From Selenomonas sp. AB3002 (GTDB lineage: Bacteria > Bacillota > Negativicutes > Selenomonadales > Selenomonadaceae): a stretch of 64,000 bases of DNA. A program made the position numbers and the translations under genes. The notes below the pieces were generated by a model. It was not told the origin of the DNA, did not search any database, and worked only from the letters and a program-made list of their open reading frames with translations. Every line of letters starts with the position of its first letter. The stretch's first letter is position 1. The DNA lies in contig NZ_JNIO01000007.1 in the NCBI RefSeq assembly GCF_000702545.1, positions 1 through 64,000 on the forward strand. Direction: 5' to 3'. Shown piece by piece: positions 35,961 to 43,778 of the stretch.

Positions 35961-36029
35961 ATTCCATCCTTATGCAAGGAATGGGACACCTGCTTTTTTC
36001 ACCAAGTTGCAGCTGTTCAAGTTTAGCGA

Positions 36030-37559
36030 TTATTTACTTACATAACTGCGCGTTTCCTCAGGAATCTCTTCCCATTTGACTTCATTCACCGGGATTCCCC
36101 TGGAAAGTCCCCAAGCCGCTGCAATGCCTGCGGCTTCGCCCATGCTCATGCAGGTAGGCTGGATACGGAAGGAAGCCTGAGCGGCGAAGCTGCCACTTGC
36201 ACAGCGTCCCACCACAAGCAGATTGGAAATCTCGTTGGTCACCAAGGCACGATAGGGAATCTCATAATACTCGCCCTTTTTCAGCTTTTTGCTGAGGTCC
36301 AGATTCACATCATGGATATCGATGGGATACGCCGTCCGAGCCACTGCATCGTGGAAATGCCTGGCATCGATATATTCCTTATCTGTCATGTAATACTTAC
36401 CACGGATGCGCCATGATTCCCGAACTCCCACCATACTTGCTTCGCGGCTGATATAGGCCTTCTCAAAACCGGGGACGTTCTTGATGAAGAATCCTGCCAG
36501 ACGGTGCATCATCTTCCGGCCGAAGGTCACAGCCCTGCTGTATGAGACGGTATCCGTGGCACTGAAGTTCAGTGCCGGCATCTCAGGACAGTTCATGGAT
36601 AATACGGTGGGTTTGCCGGTAATCGTAAACGCCTGAATATACACAATATCATCCTCGGTCAGTTCACCCCGGGCAACACCGTCCTGAAAGAATTTCTCGT
36701 TCTGTTTCCACTTCCAGAACTGAAGGAATGGCCGGCCTTTCTTCCTCAGAGTGTCTTCTGCCAGTTTGTCGAAAGGACCTCTCTCTTTTACCCCCTTTAT
36801 AATGAACTGATGATAGAGCTTGCCCATATCAATGCCGCCCATTTCAAAACGCAGGCTCATGGGCTGGTTGCGTCCTGTCTTTTCTGAGCCTTTTTCCACA
36901 GGAATACCCGCAAACCGTGAAAGCAATGCGTCTCCCGTGCCATCGACAAAGGTCTTTGCCTGTATCTTTGCCAATCCCTCAATGGTCTGGACAACACAGG
37001 AGACAATCTTTCCTCCATCAGTCACCGCCCCCACCAATGAAGTGTTGTAAAGGATATCTACCCCCGCCTCTTCACACATTTCATCATAGACAAAAGAAAG
37101 ATATTCAGGCACATATTGTCCTCTGCCACCACCGAAATAGGAGTCAGTATCCACTCCAAGGAGCGGCGGCACCCCCTGTTTTTCCATGCGTTTGTTCAGA
37201 TCCGTGATGTAGGGCGTATCGCTGTCATAGCAATAAGTAGCCATACATGGGAAAACACAGCCCAAGGTGGCCAGCCCCCCCAGGGAAATGCCTCGCTCCA
37301 CAAGAACAACCTTCGCTCCTTTTCGCGCAGCGGTAACAGCAGCCGCAGTCCCCGCTACGCCACCACCAACCACGCAGACATCGGCATCAAAGAGTACGGG
37401 AAGCTCCGCATTATCGAAATCCATCGTAGATATCGTTGGCGAAGCAGCCTCTGCTTTTGCGGCATCCCCCTTGACTCCCAGAACAGTCCCGGCCGCTGCC
37501 AGACCCATCAGTTTCATAAAACTGCGTCTGGACATCGGGATTGCAAATGAGTTACCCAT
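36030..37559 (-). CDS. Tat-exported FAD-dependent oxidoreductase, copy B
   Basis: This 509-residue paralogue of copy A has the same twin-arginine signal (MSRRSFMKLMGLAAAG), FAD motif VVGGGVAGTAAAVTAARK and C-terminal FAD site. Divergence is concentrated around residues 240-300. GGAGG precedes the ATG. Region 37560-37833 upstream holds no gene I can recognise, only short frames. Confidence 0.88.
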   Translation of the reverse strand: MGNSFAIPMSRRSFMKLMGLAAAGTVLGVKGDAAKAEAASPTISTMDFDNAELPVLFDADVCVVGGGVAGTAAAVTAARKGAKVVLVERGISLGGLATLGCVFPCMATYCYDSDTPYITDLNKRMEKQGVPPLLGVDTDSYFGGGRGQYVPEYLSFVYDEMCEEAGVDILYNTSLVGAVTDGGKIVSCVVQTIEGLAKIQAKTFVDGTGDALLSRFAGIPVEKGSEKTGRNQPMSLRFEMGGIDMGKLYHQFIIKGVKERGPFDKLAEDTLRKKGRPFLQFWKWKQNEKFFQDGVARGELTEDDIVYIQAFTITGKPTVLSMNCPEMPALNFSATDTVSYSRAVTFGRKMMHRLAGFFIKNVPGFEKAYISREASMVGVRESWRIRGKYYMTDKEYIDARHFHDAVARTAYPIDIHDVNLDLSKKLKKGEYYEIPYRALVTNEISNLLVVGRCASGSFAAQASFRIQPTCMSMGEAAGIAAAWGLSRGIPVNEVKWEEIPEETRSYVSK

Positions 37560-37833
37560 AATACACTACCTCCAGTTCTTGGATGGACGGATGGGTGTAC
37601 ATTCCTGCCCATCAACTATTCCCTTTTGGCCTCGAACGATGATGAAAAGGTTCTTGGCCCCTGCAACAAGATTGACAGGCGGACCATTGCCGGAAAGCGC
37701 AGGCTCATGGCCCGCCAAAAGGCTACTTCGAAGTTTTTTTCAAGACTTGCAAAAGCAGCCTGCTGCTTCGTAAGGAGTATTATCATTCGCAGTAAATTTC
37801 ATCAACTATACATTACTTTCAATTGCGCATGTT

Positions 37834-39006
37834 TCACTTCCCCATGTGCAGAGTCTCCTCTATCTCCTTCTGCAACACCGCCATGGATGCCTTTATCTCC
37901 AACGTACGTCCAGCGGTAAGGCGTCCTAGTTCCTGGCGGTAGACTGAGGTCATCTCATGGAGCAGGCCGGCAATGCTGCTTTGGGTGTCCTGGGCATCCT
38001 GGGAGGAATTGCCGGAGAGCAGCAAGTAGTTTTCCAGCAGGGAAAGGGTTTCTTCGTTCCAGTAGGTCACTACTTTTCTGGCACCTATGACCTGGGAATC
38101 CGATGCCCCAAGGGAAACGGCGCACTGTATCTCCTTCAGAACCTTCAATATATCCTCCACATAGCGCCTCACGCTCCTGTCGGAGATTTTCGACCTCTGC
38201 TCCTCTATGGCCTTGAGCTGTTCTTTCAGCCTGGTCCTGATTTCACGGCAGTAATCCCGGTAGTCAGGCTCTGACTGTACTGGTACAGGCTCCGGCTCAG
38301 CGGCCTCCTCTTCTACTGCCCCGCGCAGCTGCCCCCGCTTCCACAGCAGGTAATAGGGCAGGGCTCTGGCGTGGCGCTCCTTCAGGTCTTCCCACTCACC
38401 CAGCATCTGCCCGTAGACTCCTTCGGAAAATTTATCTTTGGGAGGATGAGCCCATAAGTCCAGTGTTCGGCGGGGTATTTCCTCCCCGTAGGACCTCATG
38501 AAGAGGTGCTCCAGATTGCTGCAGAGCAGGATGAAGATGATCAGCAGGACATTTTCCTTCAGGAACTCATATACAAAGGGAATAAACCCCAGCATGAGGA
38601 CGAACAGCCCCCAGCCCAGCACATTGATGAAGATGCCTTCCATTTCCATGGCCAGGAAGCGCCGGGGAATAGGCTTCAGCAAGTTTTTCGCCGTCTGCTG
38701 CATCTTCCTGTTCCAGAGCTCAAGGGCTTCTTCATAGGTGGCGGCGCTGCAGGCAAAGACATTCTTGTACAAGCCCTGGGGCGCAATCTTGTAAAGCTTC
38801 TCCCCCTTGGAGGAGCCCAGCTTCACATCCTTCATGGCGCAGATAAGATACTGCTCTTCCTTCCGCGCTGCTTCCAGATTCTCAAACAAGCCTATATCCG
38901 AGCCCGTCAGCAGGTCATAGGGACAGATAAAGCGGTCATGCTCCCTGGCATACGCCCGCAGGAAGTCCCCGTCCCCCAGCAGCTTGAACTGATTCCACTT
39001 CTTCAC
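37834..39006 (-). CDS. Membrane protein with XpaC-like C-terminal domain
   Basis: The start is a GTG (39004-39006) with GGAGG 7 nt upstream. The 390-residue protein has a soluble N-terminus, two spans (FINVLGWGLFVLMLGFIPFV and LLIIFILL), a charged linker and a helical C-terminus. The segment YVEDILKVLKEIQCAVSLGA...TYWNEETLSLLENYLLLS resembles XpaC (5-bromo-4-chloroindolyl phosphate hydrolysis) proteins. In other bacteria these often pair with TelA-like proteins, but none is adjacent here. Confidence 0.65.
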   Translation of the reverse strand: MKKWNQFKLLGDGDFLRAYAREHDRFICPYDLLTGSDIGLFENLEAARKEEQYLICAMKDVKLGSSKGEKLYKIAPQGLYKNVFACSAATYEEALELWNRKMQQTAKNLLKPIPRRFLAMEMEGIFINVLGWGLFVLMLGFIPFVYEFLKENVLLIIFILLCSNLEHLFMRSYGEEIPRRTLDLWAHPPKDKFSEGVYGQMLGEWEDLKERHARALPYYLLWKRGQLRGAVEEEAAEPEPVPVQSEPDYRDYCREIRTRLKEQLKAIEEQRSKISDRSVRRYVEDILKVLKEIQCAVSLGASDSQVIGARKVVTYWNEETLSLLENYLLLSGNSSQDAQDTQSSIAGLLHEMTSVYRQELGRLTAGRTLEIKASMAVLQKEIEETLHMGK

Positions 39007-39101
39007 GTCCTCACCTCCCCTGCAATTCATCCTGCTAGAGATATTCTCCGAAGGGTTGTTTTTTCCTTCTATATAGGTGGGCACAAGAAAAGTCCTGCAG
39101 A

Positions 39102-39117
39102 TGTTTCACGTGAAACA
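39102..39117. other. parS site in an intergenic hairpin
   Basis: A perfect TGTTTCACGTGAAACA lies inside AGTCCTGCA/TGCAGGACT-type arms (hairpin 39091-39128) with a T-rich tail. Confidence 0.9.
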
Positions 39118-39146
39118 TTTGCAGGACTTCCTTTTATAGCAGCTCC

Positions 39147-39587
39147 TTAGCAGCTTTGCGCCATCTTCCCCATGATTTCCTCCATCCTGCCCATGTGGCG
39201 GGCGGTGTAGAGAATGGTCTTCAGGAGGGTCAGTCCCAGGACAGCACCTATGCCTTCTCCCAAAGCCAGGCCAGCCTGCAGGGGGACATCCTCTGCCTTG
39301 AGGCCTCCCAGTTCCAGCGCATATTTCATGCCTGGTTCCCGGGAGAGGTGGGAGGAGAGGGCCACCTGGCTGACCTGGGGATTGTTCTTCGCCGCACAGG
39401 CAAAGGGCACTGCCGCCATGACCCCGTCCCAGCCGTTGGGCAGCATGGGACCGGCCATGACCCGGGCCATTTCAAAATGCGGCGCAGCCAGCGCCCATAG
39501 ATGAATTGGTTTCAGCACCCGTGTCAGATTTTCTTCCCGGGCTTCCGGCGCCTTCGCCGTAATTGCCCCTGCATGATTCGCACTCAT
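39147..39587 (-). CDS. CobT-like C-terminal domain protein (short)
   Basis: The start ATG (39585-39587) has GGGAGG 7 nt upstream. The 146-residue product matches only the last third of nicotinate-nucleotide:dimethylbenzimidazole phosphoribosyltransferase: ALSSHLSREPGMKYALELGG and LALGEGIGAVLGLTLLKT. The latter corresponds to the GEGTGA motif with the catalytic Glu. Full-length CobT is about 350 residues. Because it has its own ribosome binding site and an intact frame, it may be a stand-alone family rather than a broken gene. Confidence 0.6.
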   Translation of the reverse strand: MSANHAGAITAKAPEAREENLTRVLKPIHLWALAAPHFEMARVMAGPMLPNGWDGVMAAVPFACAAKNNPQVSQVALSSHLSREPGMKYALELGGLKAEDVPLQAGLALGEGIGAVLGLTLLKTILYTARHMGRMEEIMGKMAQSC

Positions 39588-39627
39588 AATAACCCCTCCC
39601 ATTTCATTCAGTCATCCAGTCATTTAG

Positions 39628-39678
39628 GCAAAAGGAGCCGACAGGCAGGGAATCTCCCCTGTCCGTCGGCTCCTTTGC
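39628..39678 (-). terminator. Intrinsic hairpin(s) between the DUF4127 and CobT-like genes
   Basis: GGAGCCGACAGG pairs with CCTGTCCGTCGGCTCC with a T run on the minus side. A second hairpin (GCGCTGAC...GTCAAGCGC) lies at about 39711-39752. The rest of 39588-39875 shows no gene. Confidence 0.65.
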
Positions 39679-39875
39679 CGCGTCTATATGTATATCACGG
39701 CCCAAAAAAGGCGCTGACAGAGAGCCTCCTTTGGCTCCCCGTCAAGCGCCTTTGCTTGTGCCGGAAATTATGTTGCTATGATACTATACAAAAACAGTCT
39801 AAGTCAAGCCGTTTTTAATGAAATACTGTATACTTTCCTGAACATCTGCTTCAGCTGAGGAACACGCTTGCCTTC

Positions 39876-41504
39876 TCAGCGCTTATCCTCATCCTTCAGC
39901 ACCACTTTGGCATCGCACTCGAACATGCGGTTCCAGGGGAAATCCACCTGCACTTCCTGCACCTTCAGCCCCCAGGGGAAGCAGAGGTTTCTCTGCAGGA
40001 AATCCTTCAGCAGGGCAGCAGTCTTTTCCCGGGCAGGTTCCAGTTTCGCATCCAGCTTGCCATAGCCCCCTTCACCCGGCCAGCCGCCCAGCATATTGGC
40101 CACCTGCTGGCGGACATTAGCCTGGTAAGCCCAGTCATCCACATAACGGGTAAAGAGCAGGTCAGCTATATCTTCCTTGCTCATCTTATTCGCCAGGGAG
40201 GCAGCTCCCAGAAGGAAGCCGCTGCTGTTGGTGGCGGTGTTCCAGCCGCCATAGCCCTGCAGCCGGAACTGCAGGCCGTCCTTCCTGAGGCCTTCCAGCA
40301 GGGCATTATCAGCGCCATTGCCATAGGCAATATCTGCCACGGCCACGGGATACCCCTTCTGCACATAGTCATTTACCTTTTTGACAAAGTCTTTGGTCCC
40401 CTTGCGGAATTTCGTCGTATTCACAGGAAAGTTTGCCTCTGAGGTCTTGCCGTCTGGATTGGTGCTGACCAGCAGTACCAGGTCGGCCCGTTTGGGATCA
40501 TTTACGGGTATGCCCCCCAGGGCCGCAATGGCCTTTTCCACAGAATCGCCGATTTTCTCATTGGTGTAGGTAGGGATAGTCTCAGCCCCCTTGCCCTTGG
40601 CATACTCCGCATAGACAAAGGGCACATCCCGGAGATTATCATGGATAGCCCGGGATACCATCAGCATGCCCAGCTCATCTGCCCCAGAGGTGACCACGGA
40701 GCGTGTCTTGCCCAAGGTCTCCCCCAATTCTTCCAGATGACGACTCTCACGATGGGTTTGGGAGGGCACGGCGCTGTCATCGCAGCCCAGCAGGAAATAG
40801 TTGAACACACCAGCCTCAGCCATGGTCATGAAGCGCTCATTGGCATCGTAATTCTTGGCCCGGCGCTGGAGCCAGTCATCCAGGTACTCAGCGGGAATCT
40901 CAGCCTTGAGCTGCGCCAGCTGCTTCTTTTCCTGACGTGAAAGTCCCTGCATTTCCTCCTTGTCCAACAGGCCGGTGTATGCATAAATCTGCCTGCCATA
41001 GGTCTGGTAATAAGCCGGGTCCTCGCTGGAATAACCGTCTCCCCGGGGAGTTCTCATAATGGTGCCGAAGGCATAGAGGGGCAGGCGCTTGTGGCTCTCA
41101 TGAAAGGCCTTCAAGGCCTCCGCCCGCTCCATGATTTTCTCTGCGGTGAGGTCATGCTTGCGGGAGCCAACCAGGCTGCCATAGAGCATGGCATCAGTAG
41201 AAACCACCGCCGCCTGCGCCCCCGGAGAGTTTTCCTCCAGCCATTTCAGCAACTCTTCCGGGTGCCCGTAATCCTTGATACCCCCCAGCATCTCCTTGGG
41301 CGGCACCAGCACCTTATACCCAAGTTTTTCCGCCACCTCCACCGTCTGGCTGTCATTCACGGGACGGTTGTCGATGGGAATGTAGACAATCTTCTTCCCA
41401 GCCCCCGGCCCCTTGACGTTCACCTCAGCCGCCGAAGCCGCCGGCATCATGGTCATAGCCCCCAGGCAAAAAGCCGTCAACGCTCCTAATAATCTTTTAT
41501 TCAA
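39876..41504 (-). CDS. DUF4127 family exported protein
   Basis: I choose a TTG start (41502-41504) giving a signal peptide LNKRLLGALTAFCLGAMTMM. The longer frame to 41543 begins MFHVKH, which is only the translation of a parS site. The ~542-residue protein has the DUF4127 opening KIVYIPIDNRPVNDSQTVEV and internal blocks AVVSTDAMLYGSLVGSRKHD, GADELGMLMVSRAI and VAVADIAYGNGADNALLEGL. The biochemical role is unknown; the family looks like an exported enzyme with conserved Asp residues. Confidence 0.88.
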   Translation of the reverse strand: MNKRLLGALTAFCLGAMTMMPAASAAEVNVKGPGAGKKIVYIPIDNRPVNDSQTVEVAEKLGYKVLVPPKEMLGGIKDYGHPEELLKWLEENSPGAQAAVVSTDAMLYGSLVGSRKHDLTAEKIMERAEALKAFHESHKRLPLYAFGTIMRTPRGDGYSSEDPAYYQTYGRQIYAYTGLLDKEEMQGLSRQEKKQLAQLKAEIPAEYLDDWLQRRAKNYDANERFMTMAEAGVFNYFLLGCDDSAVPSQTHRESRHLEELGETLGKTRSVVTSGADELGMLMVSRAIHDNLRDVPFVYAEYAKGKGAETIPTYTNEKIGDSVEKAIAALGGIPVNDPKRADLVLLVSTNPDGKTSEANFPVNTTKFRKGTKDFVKKVNDYVQKGYPVAVADIAYGNGADNALLEGLRKDGLQFRLQGYGGWNTATNSSGFLLGAASLANKMSKEDIADLLFTRYVDDWAYQANVRQQVANMLGGWPGEGGYGKLDAKLEPAREKTAALLKDFLQRNLCFPWGLKVQEVQVDFPWNRMFECDAKVVLKDEDKR

Positions 41505-41526
41505 ATCAATACCCCATTTCCATAAA

Positions 41527-41542
41527 TGTTTCACGTGAAACA
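41527..41542. other. parS site just upstream of the DUF4127 gene
   Basis: A perfect TGTTTCACGTGAAACA is placed in the 5' untranslated region of the DUF4127 gene and has no flanking terminator arms. It is the only perfect copy in a likely promoter/leader position. 41544-41816 upstream is AT-rich with a poly-C run and no gene. Confidence 0.9.
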
Positions 41543-41816
41543 AAATTTATCCAACACACCTTTAATACTATAACATAATTATCTGAAAGAATGTTTCTTT
41601 TTGCAGAGGAACTACGGTAAAACTTATATATTTGAGCTAAAATCAAACGAAGAGGCACATATAGAACAGACATAATATATATATGCGCTCCCCCCCCTCC
41701 TTTACAGTTGACAAACTCTAAGAAAAATAATTTTACAAATCCAGAAAAAATGTCTTGCGGGGGGGTAGATGTAGTACAATGGTCCCATCTTAAACATGAA
41801 GCATTGAATTTTACTA

Positions 41817-41867
41817 AAAGCTGCTACTTAGATACCAGAGGTATACACAAGTGGCAGCTTTTTTTTT
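41817..41867 (+). terminator. Intrinsic terminator with nine T
   Basis: AAAGCTGCTACTT (41817-41829) pairs with AAGTGGCAGCTTT (41849-41861), followed directly by a run of T. The gene it once served is not visible upstream. Confidence 0.75.
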
Positions 41868-42240
41868 GCAGAAAATGTCATCGCCGCACCAACAGCTACT
41901 CCCGTAGCCCATGCCAAAATAAAATGGGGTGCAGCTGCAGGTGCTATTTTAGGAGGTATCATCAATAATAGCACCGGCCACTCCAGCTCCGGGAACAACG
42001 GTGGACTTTTCGGCGGGCTGTCCAACCAGAAGCACACACATAAGAACCTTTCCAGCGAAGAAAAGCTGTTCATGTTGGCTGTGGAGGAAAATGACTTTGG
42101 GACAGTTCAGCAAATGCTTGATGCCGGAGTGGATATTAATCGTGCTTATTCGCTATCAGCTCAACCGAAAAGGTAGCACCTTTGCTTATCAGGACGTTTA
42201 CGAAGAATCTCCTATGAAACTTCTGCCTGACCTTCAGTGA
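41868..42240 (+). pseudogene. Ankyrin-repeat protein remnant
   Basis: Without a start codon, the frame reads AENVIAAPTATPVAHAKIKW, a Gly-rich stretch (AAAGAILGGIINN) and one ankyrin-like repeat (EEKLFMLAVEENDFGTVQQM, LDAGVDINRAY). It then shifts frame and ends STFAYQDVYEESPMKLL. The 5' end is lost against the terminator. Confidence 0.6.
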
Positions 42241-42441
42241 GAAACCACCTAACAACAAGATCACTACCACAATGCAAAACCCGCTCTTGCACAAACGCCA
42301 GGAGCGGGTTTATTTTTTCACTGTTTTTACATGTTATCGCCAAATCTCGGTTCAATGGCAATACGTTCATAGAAATTACCTTTGATGCTCGACAGGAACA
42401 ACCACTCAGCGATATATTTTATCTTATTTCCCCACTCAGCA

Positions 42442-42786
42442 TCATGCCTGAACCTGGCTGATATACTTAGCAGCGGCCTCTTCCACCACCGCATTCAGGG
42501 ATTTGCCTGCCTTATGAGCGTAGGCAGCCAGCTGGCGATGAATCTGCGGGTCAATCCGCACATTGAATCGTCCCTTATATTCCTTATCCGGCACCTTGCC
42601 TAGCTCCTGGCAAAATGCCAGGTAATCATCAACGGCCTGATGGAATTCATTCACAACTCCCTTGGCATCATCACATTGGAAGTCAACATAGTCATTTATT
42701 CCAGCTACTATGCCATGAAGGACTTCTGAATCTGCATCATACTCGATTTTAGCATGATAGCCCTTATACTCCAGCACCTGCATCAT
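42442..42786 (-). CDS. hicB: HicB family antitoxin
   Basis: This 114-residue protein has a partial RNase-H-like HicB fold (YKGYHAKIEYDADSEVLHGI, FHQAVDDYLAFCQELG) and a C-terminal ribbon-helix-helix-like segment (FNVRIDPQIHRQLAAYAHKA, GKSLNAVVEEAA). It neutralises the HicA RNase and probably represses the operon. It lies 12 nt after the HicA gene. Confidence 0.9.
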   Translation of the reverse strand: MMQVLEYKGYHAKIEYDADSEVLHGIVAGINDYVDFQCDDAKGVVNEFHQAVDDYLAFCQELGKVPDKEYKGRFNVRIDPQIHRQLAAYAHKAGKSLNAVVEEAAAKYISQVQA

Positions 42787-42798
42787 ACGTCCTCCTCT

Positions 42799-43059
42799 TC
42801 AGATATCTCCTGACCTCTGCAAAGAGAGCATCAATCCCTTCACAGCTGCTACACACATAACTGGTGACGGATGTGGCTTATGCAGCAATATCACCTTGCC
42901 ATCCGACTGTCTGGCAAAACAGACACGAGAACCGGAGGTCTTTCCTTTGTTATACTCCACATACCCCAGCTTCTGCAACAAGCCTCTGGCTTCATCGTAA
43001 GTATAATCCTTAGGAATCCCCCGCAAACGTGCCTTGGCCTTCTCTAAACTACTCACCAT
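42799..43059 (-). CDS. hicA: HicA family toxin
   Basis: This 86-residue mRNA interferase-like protein has the dsRBD-like fold. The usual GSHH motif is replaced by SGSRVCFARQSDGKVILLHK, with the conserved His in LHKPHP, a known variant form. GGAGG is close to the ATG. It is first in the operon with hicB. Confidence 0.85.
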   Translation of the reverse strand: MVSSLEKAKARLRGIPKDYTYDEARGLLQKLGYVEYNKGKTSGSRVCFARQSDGKVILLHKPHPSPVMCVAAVKGLMLSLQRSGDI

Positions 43060-43237
43060 CCAGCCTCCCCTAGTGCCTTCCTTGTAACTATTTTAGGACA
43101 ATCTAGTGTTAATTGCAAGAATTCCTGTTGAAAACCCTCACAAAGTACCGCCTGCCTGACCATGTTTGATTAGTCCAGGAGAAGCGCAAAAGGGCCTGGT
43201 CTTAGAAAAGGCAGGTGGAGCTGTCGGTCATGGCGGT

Positions 43238-43621
43238 TTATATCCGCTTCTCCACCGCCATAGTGGCAATCCTCACGCAATCATCGCAGGAGCAGAGCAC
43301 CTTGCCTGTGCCCACGCCCTTGAGCTCTTTGCAGATGGTGGCGCCGGCCTGTTCCTTGAACTCTGTGAGCATTTCCCTGGTCAGCATCTTGGTGGGCTGG
43401 CCGCTCTTGTTCAGCCAGCCAATGGTCATGGCAGCACCGCAGAGAGCTCCGCAGGTGGCCTCCATGCCTCCCATTCCGCTGCCGAAGCCGGAGCCCAGGG
43501 ACAGCAGGTCCTCCTCGCTCATGCCGATCTCATCCTTGAAGGCCATCATCACTGCCTGAGCGCAGTTGTGTTTTTTCTTTAATTCCGCTGCCAGTTCGGC
43601 TCTCTTGGTTGTATTTTCCAT
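43238..43621 (-). CDS. C_GCAxxG_C_C family protein
   Basis: This 127-residue protein shows the full family Cys pattern: KHNCAQAVMMAF, GMGGMEATCGALCGAAMTIG, GATICKELKG and a C-terminal CSCDDCVRIA. A putative redox or metal-binding protein, it starts after AAGGAG. It is diverged from the member at 27953 and seems monocistronic. The 43060-43237 gap has no gene. Confidence 0.87.
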   Translation of the reverse strand: MENTTKRAELAAELKKKHNCAQAVMMAFKDEIGMSEEDLLSLGSGFGSGMGGMEATCGALCGAAMTIGWLNKSGQPTKMLTREMLTEFKEQAGATICKELKGVGTGKVLCSCDDCVRIATMAVEKRI

Positions 43622-43723
43622 GATAAACGCTCCTTCATAATATACACAATATAGCTAAATACAATTTTACTACCTATTCCCATCTGCAACAACCAGCAGT
43701 AAAATGCACAGCAGCCCTGCAAA

Positions 43724-43739
43724 TGTTTCACGTGAAACA
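43724..43739. other. parS site in a terminator hairpin
   Basis: A perfect TGTTTCACGTGAAACA is the apex of a hairpin with CAGCCCTGCAAA/TTTGCAGGGCTG arms (43712-43751), with T-rich flanks on both sides. Confidence 0.9.
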
Positions 43740-43778
43740 TTTGCAGGGCTGTTTTCTTTTTGCTCGTCAGTAAAAGCC

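Noticed and set aside
37560-37833. Possible gene remnant between oxidoreductase B and the XpaC-like gene
   Set aside because: Short frames exist on the plus strand, but none matches a family I know or has a start signal.
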